19,131 bases of DNA, taken from NCBI GenBank assembly GCA_946414975.1, contig CAMKQS010000021.1, positions 1-19,131 of the forward strand, given 5' to 3'. Positions 11,992 to 19,131 of the stretch are shown piece by piece. The first letter of the stretch is position 1; the number at the start of each line of letters is the position of its first letter. The position numbers were made by a program, and so were the translations under genes. The notes beneath the pieces were generated by a model that had not been told where the DNA came from, made no database searches, and saw nothing but the letters and a program-made list of their open reading frames with translations. This DNA is from an uncultured Caryophanales bacterium (GTDB lineage: Bacteria > Bacillota_I > Bacilli_A > RF39 > UBA660).

Positions 11992-14262
11992 ATGGCTAAT
12001 ATCAAAGGTATAACTATTGATATAGGTGGAAATACATCAAAATTAGAAGATGCTTTAAAGAATGTAAATAAAGTAGTATATTCAACTAATACTGAATTAA
12101 GACAATTGAATCAAGCCTTAAAATTAGACCCTAAGAATACTGAAATACTATCTCAAAAACAAGATGTATTAAAAAACAATATTAAAGCAACTACAGACAG
12201 ATTGAACGCTCTTAAAGAAGCCCAAAAACAAATGGGCAGTTATTCATCTCTAACAGAAGAACAAAAAGAAAAATATAGAGCTTTAAGTGTAGAAATAGCC
12301 AAAGGTGAATCAGCGCTTAAAAAGATGAATAGTGAATTGAAAAACACATCAAGTATAGATTTTTCTAAAGTAAAAGATGGATTATCTAAAGTTGGCGAAG
12401 TAGCCCAAAATGTTAGTAAAAAATTAGCTACAGTGACTGCAGGAATAACAGGAGCATTGGCGGGTGTGGTTGGAGCAGGCGTTAAATCATACGCTGACCT
12501 AGAACAAAATTTGGGTGGTGTAGAAACTTTGTTTAAAGATAGCGCAGACAAGGTAGTAGAAAACGCAAAAAATGCTTATAAAACTGCAGGTGTTAGTGCA
12601 AACGAATATATGCAAGGTGTCACTTCATTTAGTGCATCACTTTTACAATCATTAGGTGGCGATACATCAAAAGCTGCCGATGTTGCCGATATGGCATTTA
12701 GAGATATGTCAGATAATGCAAATAAGTTTGGCACCGATATGGCATCGATACAAAATGCATATCAAGGTTTTGCAAAACAAAACTATACAATGTTAGATAA
12801 TTTAAAATTAGGCTATGGCGGTACTAAGACAGAGATGCAAAGATTATTGTCTGATGCTGAAAAACTTACGGGTGTACACTATGATATATCTAATTTGAGT
12901 GATGTATATAATGCTATTCATGCTATTCAAGAAAACTTAGGTGTTACTGGCACTACTGCTGAAGAGGCGGAAAAAACAATAAGTGGTTCAATTACCTCAA
13001 TGAAAGCTTCATTTGATAATTTTTTAAACGGAAGCGGAAGCGCTGAAGATTTAGCTAATGCTGTGACTAATGTACTAACAAATATCAGCGATGCAATAGT
13101 TAAATTAGCGCCAAATATACTAAATGGTATTGTGACTTTAGTTGAAAAATTGGTTCCAAAAGTAGCCAAAATATTGTTTGATTTAGTTCCACAACTTTTG
13201 GATGCGGTTAGCAATATGATTGATAGCTTGTTTAAAATGGTAACTCAAGACTTAAGTGGTCTACAAAAAACATTAACATTACTTGTAAATAAGATAGTAG
13301 AATTTTTTACTACCAATCTCCCAAAAATAGTTGACTTAGGATTACAAATTATTATCTCTCTTGCCTCAGGCATCGCTGATAGCCTGCCTGCTTTAATTCC
13401 TCAAATAATCGATTGTGTATTAAAAATTGTAGAGGTTTTACTCAACAATATTGATTTAATTATCGATGCTGGAATTCAGCTAATACTTGGACTAATTGAC
13501 GGTTTAACTAACCCTGATACTATAGAACAATTAATAGAAACTATTCCGATATTAATTATAAAGATTGTAGAGGCAGTGATCAAGAGTCTCCCTAAAGTAA
13601 TTGAAGCAGGAGCTAAAATAGTTTTATCATTAGGTCAAGGAATAATGACATATTACATAAAAGTGGGCGAATGGATGGGAAAAATTGCAGATGCTATCAA
13701 AGAAAAAATTGGCAATCTTGGTTCAAAGGCCATAGAGTGGGGCAAAGATATGATTCAAGGTTTTATTGATGGGATTAAGGCTAAGATTAGTAAATTAGGA
13801 GAAGCAGTCAAAGGAGTTGCTGATAAAATCAAAAACTTCTTACATTTTTCTAAACCTGATATCGGTCCACTTCGTGATTATGAAACATGGATGCCTGATA
13901 TGATTAAAGGAATGGTTAAAGGAATAAATAAATCTAGTTATTTGCTCGAAAACGCAACTAATAAAATGGCTCAAAAGATGGCAAATAAACTATCTTTTAA
14001 TGATTTGATAGGAACTACTACTAGTGCAATGAAAACACTTAACTATGGTGTACAAAATTCCTTAAATCCAATGGTTAATCCTAATGCTAATAGTTTATTG
14101 TTAGAAAGACAAAATCAATATAGTTCAAACGAGAAAGATGGAAAAGATGGTTTTACTGCTATTATTAATAATAATTCTAAATATACATCTCCATCAGAAA
14201 ATGTAAGATTATTTAGACAAGAGTATGAATTATATAAATTGAAATATGGAGGGGGAAGATAA
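11992..14262 (+). CDS. Tail tape measure protein, 756 aa
   Basis: Sets tail length and is ejected at infection. AAGGAGGTGA lies just before ATG 11992. Residues 1-130 are a long coiled coil (ITIDIGGNTSKLEDALKNVN; LKLDPKNTEILSQKQDVLK). A hydrophobic stretch at 144-165 (KKLATVTAGITGALAGVVGA) leads into the TP901-type core, with AYKTAGVSANEYMQGVTSF (196-213). Residues about 355-560 are a tandem run of hydrophobic amphipathic repeats, including NLPKIVDLGLQIIISLASG and LPALIPQIIDCVLKIVE, likely to insert in the host membrane. The C-terminus has HFSKPDIGPLRDYETWMPDM. Tape measures scale near 1.5 angstrom per residue, so 756 residues suggest a tail a little over 100 nm. No peptidase domain is seen. 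Confidence 0.95.
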   Translation: MANIKGITIDIGGNTSKLEDALKNVNKVVYSTNTELRQLNQALKLDPKNTEILSQKQDVLKNNIKATTDRLNALKEAQKQMGSYSSLTEEQKEKYRALSVEIAKGESALKKMNSELKNTSSIDFSKVKDGLSKVGEVAQNVSKKLATVTAGITGALAGVVGAGVKSYADLEQNLGGVETLFKDSADKVVENAKNAYKTAGVSANEYMQGVTSFSASLLQSLGGDTSKAADVADMAFRDMSDNANKFGTDMASIQNAYQGFAKQNYTMLDNLKLGYGGTKTEMQRLLSDAEKLTGVHYDISNLSDVYNAIHAIQENLGVTGTTAEEAEKTISGSITSMKASFDNFLNGSGSAEDLANAVTNVLTNISDAIVKLAPNILNGIVTLVEKLVPKVAKILFDLVPQLLDAVSNMIDSLFKMVTQDLSGLQKTLTLLVNKIVEFFTTNLPKIVDLGLQIIISLASGIADSLPALIPQIIDCVLKIVEVLLNNIDLIIDAGIQLILGLIDGLTNPDTIEQLIETIPILIIKIVEAVIKSLPKVIEAGAKIVLSLGQGIMTYYIKVGEWMGKIADAIKEKIGNLGSKAIEWGKDMIQGFIDGIKAKISKLGEAVKGVADKIKNFLHFSKPDIGPLRDYETWMPDMIKGMVKGINKSSYLLENATNKMAQKMANKLSFNDLIGTTTSAMKTLNYGVQNSLNPMVNPNANSLLLERQNQYSSNEKDGKDGFTAIINNNSKYTSPSENVRLFRQEYELYKLKYGGGR

Positions 14263-15140
14263 TGGCTTATTTTTCAAGAACTAAAAAAATTGTATGCGAA
14301 AACAGTTATGGTTATAAATTAGAGCTTGGTTATTCTTTCCCTTTTTACCTAGACTCCTATTCAGGAATTCATAGCTATGATGGAAATGTATCTACAATAA
14401 AAAGTGCTTTTGGTGTCGGTGTGTCTTATATAGGAACATCGATAAATCAAAGAAGTATAAATCTGGTGATAGCATTTAAAGATGGTGCAGATTTAATTAC
14501 TAGAAAACAGCAATTATATAACATATTTCCATTAAAAGACTATGGTACACTTTATTATTATGAGGCTAGCATTGAAAGAAAGATAAATTATTATGTTGAA
14601 AATGTCAATTTAGTAAGAAAAGCAAATTATGTGTACGCAACAATTAATTTATTATGTCCTACACCATACTTTATGGATTCAACGGAAACTATTGCTACAC
14701 TTCAAAATTGGGACAAATTATTTACTTTCCCTCTAGCAATACCTGATGGCACGAGAATTGAATTTGGTCGTAAAAATGAATCTACATCAATTGAAATTGA
14801 AAACAATTCACATATAAACTACGGATTAACAATTGTATTTATTGCAAATGGTGAAGTAGTTAATCCATCACTAAAAAATACACGTACAAACGAAGAAATG
14901 AAGTTAAATTATACTTTAGAATTGGGTGAACAAATTGTTGTAAACACTTACAATAACGAAAAAACCATAATTCACATTGATTCGAATGGTAATGAAACTA
15001 ATATAACTAATTCATTGGTGTTTGGCACCAAATTCTTGCAAGCACCCAATGGTGTAAATAAATATGTTACAAATGCAGATGAAGGTTCATCAAATTTAGG
15101 TTGTACTATTAGCTATTACAATTATTATGAAGCTGTGTAA
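14262..15140 (+). CDS. Distal tail protein (Dit), 292 aa
   Basis: Hub ring at the tail tip linking the tube to the baseplate. It starts with TAATG overlap behind the tape measure, with GGAGGGGG upstream. The N-terminal beta-sandwich and belt (YKLELGYSFPFYLDSYSG, then INQRSINLVIAFKDGADL and TRKQQLYNIFPLKDYGTLYY) are the Dit/Sipho_tail pattern, with PTPYFMDS near residue 137 as the domain boundary. The C-terminal part is beta-rich with SIEIENNSHINYGLTIVF. The length is normal; no obvious carbohydrate-binding insertion. Confidence 0.9.
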   Translation: MAYFSRTKKIVCENSYGYKLELGYSFPFYLDSYSGIHSYDGNVSTIKSAFGVGVSYIGTSINQRSINLVIAFKDGADLITRKQQLYNIFPLKDYGTLYYYEASIERKINYYVENVNLVRKANYVYATINLLCPTPYFMDSTETIATLQNWDKLFTFPLAIPDGTRIEFGRKNESTSIEIENNSHINYGLTIVFIANGEVVNPSLKNTRTNEEMKLNYTLELGEQIVVNTYNNEKTIIHIDSNGNETNITNSLVFGTKFLQAPNGVNKYVTNADEGSSNLGCTISYYNYYEAV

Positions 15141-15157
15141 GGTGTAGAGGTGACAAT

Positions 15158-17137
15158 ATGAAGCTTATAGAAAAAGATTCACACATCATTGGTGGGGGAA
15201 AAGACATTATTTATGTTGATGGTAAATATTATTTAATTTCAGAGTCACCTGCTAAAGTATGTGTATCAGAAGATTTAGAAAATTGGACAGAATATGCTTT
15301 AGATAATACTTATTTGACACCTTCAACCATCACGTACGGAAATGGAATATTTGTAATCGCTGGTTTTTATGGAAGTAAAGGATCAACATATGTTTATAGA
15401 TCTACAGATGGAATTAATTGGTCACCACAAAAAACAGTAATTAATAGTAATAAGACTGCAAGTTGTAAATTTATTAACAACCGATTTGTACTAATCGCTG
15501 GTACAAGTTGGATAAAACCAAGCACGTCGGAAATCGTAAAAACCGACAACATTTTTTGTGAAAGCTCAAACGGAATAAACTGGACAGAGCATACATTAGA
15601 AATCCCTGGTCCTATTTCTTATAGATCCTATGATATAGAATTTCATAATAACACATATGTAAGAGTCGGTGAAAACGGTTCCATATATACATCCACAAAT
15701 TTAATTTCTTGGAAAAAACAAAATAGTACTACTTCTAATTTGCTTACAGGTATAAGTTATGGAAAAGGACAGTTTATTGCTGTGGGGGATAAAGGAACAA
15801 TACTTACTTCACCTGATGGAAAAACTTGGAGTTCACAAGAAAGTACAACCAATTCGTATTTAATTAGATCTAGGTATGCTAATGGAATGTATATAGCAGT
15901 AGGCTACAACGGTGTTATTTTACAATCCATTGATGGTGTTTCATGGCAGAACATTTCCAATAAAACATCTGGCGTTAGTTATGGACTTGCGTACAACAAT
16001 GTTGATAATATAATTGTAATAACATGTCATCATTATGCCACTGGAACAATACCAATTATTTATTTAGAATTATCACGAGAATTATCTGCTGATTCAGAAG
16101 AAGATTCAACATTGTTTTTTTTCGATAAAGAGTTAAATATGCTTGGAATTGTAGATTATTTTATTTCATTAAGATGGCGAAGAAAATACTTTGAGGCTGG
16201 TGAGTTTGAAATTGTTTTGCCAGTAACAGATTATATAATGAAATTTGTTGATAATGATGTGTTAGTAATGCGTAATAACTATACAGAAGCAGGAATAATT
16301 GAAACAATAGAATTTAGTGACAATGGTGATGATGAGGAAATTATTATTAGTGGTCGATTTTTAAGTTCATTATTAGAAAGAAGAATTATAAAAAGTAAAA
16401 TCAATTTTAGTGGAAACACAATAGAGGGTATGAATACAATTGTAAATGCAATGACACCATTAACTACTCAATGGGAAACTGAAACTGTTACAATGAGTTC
16501 ACCACATATTGATTTTCAAGTTTCATACAAAAATGTATACGAATATCTATGTAAACTTGCGGAATATTCTAATATAGGTTTTAGAGTAGTCCCTAATGTT
16601 GATTCTAAAGTTTATATGTTTGAAACTTGGGAAGGAAAAGATAGAACTTCAGGGCAAAATATTAATGAACAATATTCTTTTAGTGATGATAATTATAATA
16701 TAGAACAAGGTTCATTGGTTATTAGTGAAAAAACTAAAGTAAATTATGTTTTAGTAGGTGGTGCAGGTGAAGATAGTGCAAGGGTACTTGTTACAGTAGA
16801 TGAAGGTAAAACTGGATTTGATAGATACGAAGTGTTTAGTGATCAAAAAAGTTTAAGTAAAGATGGTTTATCAGATACTGCTTATCGTTCACAACTTCAA
16901 TCAGTCGGTGAAGGAAAATTATCTGATGGTACTGTTAAATTAGAAGTTACTGCACTTGTTCAACAGGATTATAAACAAAAATGGAATCTTGGTGATATAG
17001 TTAATATCAAAAAGGAAAAATGGGGTGTTTACACTACATATCGAATAATAGAAGTAGAAGAAATTATTGAAGATGGCAAAAAAACAATATATCCAACATT
17101 TGGAAGTCCACTTTCAAGTGCATGGGATGAAGATTAA
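15158..17137 (+). CDS. Beta-propeller / baseplate hub fusion protein, 659 aa
   Basis: Start ATG 15158 follows AGAGGTGA. The C-terminal half, from about residue 318 (LFFFDKELNMLGIVDYF, then SLRWRRKYFEAGEFEIVLP), is the Gp37-like tail hub domain (ReqiPepy6 Gp37 type), which normally stands at the N-terminus of a tail protein and replaces the Tal/gp27 hub next to Dit. Here some 300 residues precede it. They hold six Asp-box-like motifs S-x-D/N-x-x-x-W at 37-43, 82-88, 136-142, 179-185, 218-224 and 257-263, spaced 39-54 residues, as in BNR/Ycf48-type beta-propellers. These probably bind a surface polysaccharide. No catalytic sialidase residues are visible, so a binding role is more likely than cleavage. 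The propeller half uses more GC-ending codons (for example CACGTACGG, AGCACGTCGG) than its neighbours, which hints at separate origin. Confidence 0.85.
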   Translation: MKLIEKDSHIIGGGKDIIYVDGKYYLISESPAKVCVSEDLENWTEYALDNTYLTPSTITYGNGIFVIAGFYGSKGSTYVYRSTDGINWSPQKTVINSNKTASCKFINNRFVLIAGTSWIKPSTSEIVKTDNIFCESSNGINWTEHTLEIPGPISYRSYDIEFHNNTYVRVGENGSIYTSTNLISWKKQNSTTSNLLTGISYGKGQFIAVGDKGTILTSPDGKTWSSQESTTNSYLIRSRYANGMYIAVGYNGVILQSIDGVSWQNISNKTSGVSYGLAYNNVDNIIVITCHHYATGTIPIIYLELSRELSADSEEDSTLFFFDKELNMLGIVDYFISLRWRRKYFEAGEFEIVLPVTDYIMKFVDNDVLVMRNNYTEAGIIETIEFSDNGDDEEIIISGRFLSSLLERRIIKSKINFSGNTIEGMNTIVNAMTPLTTQWETETVTMSSPHIDFQVSYKNVYEYLCKLAEYSNIGFRVVPNVDSKVYMFETWEGKDRTSGQNINEQYSFSDDNYNIEQGSLVISEKTKVNYVLVGGAGEDSARVLVTVDEGKTGFDRYEVFSDQKSLSKDGLSDTAYRSQLQSVGEGKLSDGTVKLEVTALVQQDYKQKWNLGDIVNIKKEKWGVYTTYRIIEVEEIIEDGKKTIYPTFGSPLSSAWDED

Positions 17138-17153
17138 GAAAGGAAGATAAAAA

Positions 17154-17927
17154 ATGGCACAAAAATACGGATTTTTTAATTCAGTAAATAACGATAGAGC
17201 TTATGATGCATCAGATGTTGCAGACTTCTTAAAAAAGTTCTTTACAAATGGAGTTTTTAACAATAGTTTAGGTGTTAGTTCAAACGATAATATGACTGTT
17301 AGTGTTGCAATTGGTAGTGCCAACATAAATGGGTATAGCTATGAAAATACTGAAACATTAACGCTTGATATAGATGAAGCCGATAGTGAACTTAGTAGAA
17401 TTGATTCAGTTATAGTTAGACTAGATTTAACTAATAGACAAATACAAACTCAAATACTAGAAGGTCAATATGCTACTACCCCATCACAACCAAATATTAC
17501 AAGAACTGGAACAATATATGATTTAAGACTCGCTAATATATCAATTCCAGCAGGTGCAACAAGAATTACTGCTGATATGATAGCTGATACAAGATTTAGC
17601 TCAGATTGTGGAAATGTAACACAAGCAGTATTAGAATTATCTACTGATGAAATATTTAAGCAATATGAAGCTTGGTTTACTGAGTGGTTTACTAATCTAC
17701 AAAATCAACTTGATGATAATCAAGCAGGTCATTTGCAAAATGAAATTAATAATATTAACCAATCATTAGGAATATATACAGATACGTTTAGTACTGAATC
17801 TACATATGATGTTGGGGATTTAGTTATATATAACAATAAAATTTATGAATGTATTAACACAGTTGGTGAAGCTGGACCATGGGATGAATCTTATTGGGAG
17901 TTTATACCAATTTTTGTTAATGAATAA
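17154..17927 (+). CDS. Baseplate upper protein-like with C-terminal carbohydrate-binding-like domain, 257 aa
   Basis: AAAGGAAG precedes ATG 17154. Residues 1-155 (KYGFFNSVNNDRAYDASDVA, then MTVSVAIGSANINGYSY, SELSRIDSVIVRLDLTNRQI and ATRITADMIADTR) are the conserved N-terminal domain of phage baseplate proteins that attach to the hub. QYEAWFTEWFTNLQNQLDDN is a coiled-coil linker. The last ~45 residues (TYDVGDLVIYNNKIYECINT, then GPWDESYWEFIPIF) match the small chitin-binding/CBM5-12-like fold, with its Y-x-x-G-D-x-V-x-Y-x-x-K-x-Y-x-C start and a terminal W-E. It should bind a host cell-wall sugar. It ends before the repeat region. Confidence 0.85.
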   Translation: MAQKYGFFNSVNNDRAYDASDVADFLKKFFTNGVFNNSLGVSSNDNMTVSVAIGSANINGYSYENTETLTLDIDEADSELSRIDSVIVRLDLTNRQIQTQILEGQYATTPSQPNITRTGTIYDLRLANISIPAGATRITADMIADTRFSSDCGNVTQAVLELSTDEIFKQYEAWFTEWFTNLQNQLDDNQAGHLQNEINNINQSLGIYTDTFSTESTYDVGDLVIYNNKIYECINTVGEAGPWDESYWEFIPIFVNE

Positions 17928-17952
17928 CAGGAAAATAGAAAGGAAAAAATTT

Positions 17953-18117
<165 letters not shown>

Positions 18118-18120
18118 CTA

Positions 18121-18134
18121 GTCACTTCGGTGAT
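18121..18134 (+). promoter_or_regulatory. UUCG tetraloop hairpin directly before the first fibre start
   Basis: GTCAC (18121-18125), loop TTCG, GTGAT (18130-18134) with one G-U pair makes a C(UUCG)G hairpin, the most stable tetraloop type. It ends five bases before the ATG at 18140 and covers the only weak ribosome binding sequence there (GGTGAT). CTAGTCACTTC at 18118-18128 repeats CTAGTAACTTC at 18073-18083, so the two hairpins share a short duplicated segment. Confidence 0.5.
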
Positions 18135-18139
18135 GTTCT

Positions 18140-18565
18140 ATGTTAAAAATTAATAAAGCTATTAAAAATTTGTTTATAAAAAGTACATATACGAATAGTG
18201 ATGAAGATACATACGATTGTAACTATATAAATAATATAAATAATTATTCTTCAAGCGAAGTACAATGTGGCACTTGGTTTGGAAAAAAGAAATATAGAAA
18301 ATCATATTATATCAGTGCTTTAGCAAACACAGGAACGACTTATACTCCTTTAGATATTACAAATTTAAAGGACATAATAAGTATTTCAGGTTTAGCAAGT
18401 AATGGTAGCACTTTTTTTCCATTGCCAGCTTATAGAGGAACACAGGATGTTGCGGGAATTCAATTGTATGCAGATTCAACAAACGGAATAACAATTACTA
18501 CAGGAAATGATAGAACTAGTTATCATGCAAATATAACAATAGAATATACAAAAACAACTGATTAA
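18140..18565 (+). CDS. Fibre-tip/receptor-binding protein A, 141 aa
   Basis: Residues 1-31 (MLKINKAIKNLFIKSTYTN, then SDEDTYDCNYIN) form an anchor-like segment shared with the next two genes. From residue 41 (EVQCGTWFGKKKYRKSYYI) the sequence matches the typical C-terminal head domain of phage tail fibres: GTW-x-G-K-x-x-Y-R-K, a helix-turn ISALANTG, DIISISGLASNGSTFFPLP, IQLYADSTNGITITTGNDR and ending IEYTKTTD. In most phages that domain ends a long fibre; here it stands almost alone. The ribosome binding site is poor and enclosed in a hairpin, suggesting coupled or regulated translation. Confidence 0.78.
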   Translation: MLKINKAIKNLFIKSTYTNSDEDTYDCNYINNINNYSSSEVQCGTWFGKKKYRKSYYISALANTGTTYTPLDITNLKDIISISGLASNGSTFFPLPAYRGTQDVAGIQLYADSTNGITITTGNDRTSYHANITIEYTKTTD

Positions 18566-18593
18566 ACGTAGAACAGCTTAAATAATGCCTTTT

Positions 18594-19061
18594 ATGGCTT
18601 TAAATATAAATTCTGCAATAAAGAAGTTATTTATAAAAAATCTAGAAAATTCAAGCGATGAAGATACCTATTGTTGTGATTATATAAATAAAATTGCAAA
18701 TAAATTTAAATTTACAAAAACATATACTTTCAATGGTACAAACATGAGTACTACAAATGGGAATGTAAGAGATTATAGTTCTATAACTATTCATGCGAAT
18801 GATGATGAATCAGTTATTTATATAGAAGGTACTTTGTATAATAACCATTCCACTGCAGGTGGTGCAACAGTAACATTTACAACTCCATTAAGACCAACTA
18901 AAAATGTGTCAATGATGAATATATTAACATTTTACTCAAGTCAGCAAGTTGGAGAAAATATGGACATTTTAACAAATGGAACTGTAAGCATGGGAGTGTA
19001 TGGAACTGCAAATGGTAATTCAAGACACGCAATTATACCAGTATTAATATTTCTAGATTAA
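18594..19061 (+). CDS. Fibre-tip-like protein B, same N-terminal segment but different head, 155 aa
   Basis: ATG 18594 gives MALNINSAIKKLFIKNLENS followed by SDEDTYCCDYINKI, clearly the same N-terminal module as protein A and protein C. ATG 18585 is in frame but only adds three residues, while the MALNIN start is shared with C, so 18594 is chosen. From residue 38 the protein is unlike A: a beta-rich domain with FTKTYTFNGTNMSTTNG, SITIHANDDESVIYIEGTLY, VTFTTPLRPTKNVSMMNIL and MGVYGTANGNSRHAIIPVL. It has the look of a trimeric fibre head but no family is certain. No Shine-Dalgarno is visible. Confidence 0.7.
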   Translation: MALNINSAIKKLFIKNLENSSDEDTYCCDYINKIANKFKFTKTYTFNGTNMSTTNGNVRDYSSITIHANDDESVIYIEGTLYNNHSTAGGATVTFTTPLRPTKNVSMMNILTFYSSQQVGENMDILTNGTVSMGVYGTANGNSRHAIIPVLIFLD

Positions 19062-19084
19062 GATTAAAGTAAATAGCCAAATAT

Positions 19085-19131
19085 ATGGCTTTAAATATTA
19101 ACGAAAAAATAAAAAAATTATTTATTAAAAA
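19085..19131 (+). CDS. Fibre-tip-like protein C (start only; runs off the window)
   Basis: ATG 19085 begins MALNINEKIKKLFIK, almost identical to the first 15 residues of protein B. The spacing from the previous stop is 23 bases, with no Shine-Dalgarno, just as before B. The gene continues beyond the window, so its head domain cannot be judged. AGCCA (19073-19077) pairs with TGGCT (19086-19090) around the start codon. Confidence 0.7.
   Translation, partial: MALNINEKIKKLFIK

Noticed and set aside
12240..12551. Minus-strand ORFs of about 100 codons within the tape measure gene (also 12927-13214)
   Set aside because: Shadows of the tape measure coding frame; composition rich in Ser/Ala/Thr from reverse reading and no start signals.
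18140..19131. Diversity-generating retroelement at the fibre genes
   Set aside because: No reverse transcriptase and no template/variable repeat pair is visible in the window; heads of A and B differ wholly rather than at scattered A positions.

Overview
This window is most of the late (virion) module of a temperate siphophage or prophage, with the end of an early operon on its left edge. All convincing genes are on the + strand, tightly packed, and strongly AT-rich, with A/U-ending codons, AGGAGG-type ribosome binding sites and occasional TTG/GTG starts. This fits a low-GC Bacillota (Firmicutes/Bacilli-Clostridia) host. The exact host cannot be named from the sequence. All family names come from motif recognition by eye; no database search was run.

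Layout. 1-2661: end of an early operon: a membrane-peptide remnant, two small unknown genes, a tyrosine recombinase (876-1718), two small proteins (one a likely zinc ribbon) and a likely ArpU/RinA-type late regulator (2218-2661). 2658-2749: an extended -10 promoter followed by a long leader hairpin. 2766-4857: a tail assembly chaperone with a second-frame extension, a GT-B glycosyltransferase with a C-terminal extra domain, and an HNH endonuclease. 4857-4948: a C-rich direct repeat pair, the likely cos/packaging region. 4970-9980: small and large terminase, portal, prohead protease and major capsid protein, i.e. an HK97-type head module. 10005-11286: four head-tail connector and tail-terminator proteins. 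11335-17927: major tail protein, tape measure, distal tail protein, a beta-propeller/hub fusion and a baseplate protein with a carbohydrate-binding-like tail. 17953-19131: a tetranucleotide-repeat element followed by a tandem array of at least three small fibre-tip genes that share an N-terminal segment. The window ends inside the third.

How it works together. The late regulator probably acts at the promoter just downstream of its own gene and switches on the whole late operon, perhaps through the leader hairpin. HNH plus terminase cut and package DNA into a capsid matured by the protease. The connectors join head to a tail whose length is set by the tape measure. The hub fusion, baseplate protein and fibre tips form the host-recognition end. 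The glycosyltransferase may decorate virion proteins. Lysis genes are not in the window and presumably lie to the right.

Most unusual points: (1) the tail assembly chaperone is missing from its usual place between the major tail protein and tape measure, and lies at the head of the late operon. (2) An (AAGC)9 tract with flanking hairpins and a promoter-like sequence precedes an array of short fibre genes, and its copy number decides where the upstream reading frame ends relative to the first fibre start. (3) A six-blade-like Asp-box propeller is fused to the front of a baseplate hub protein.
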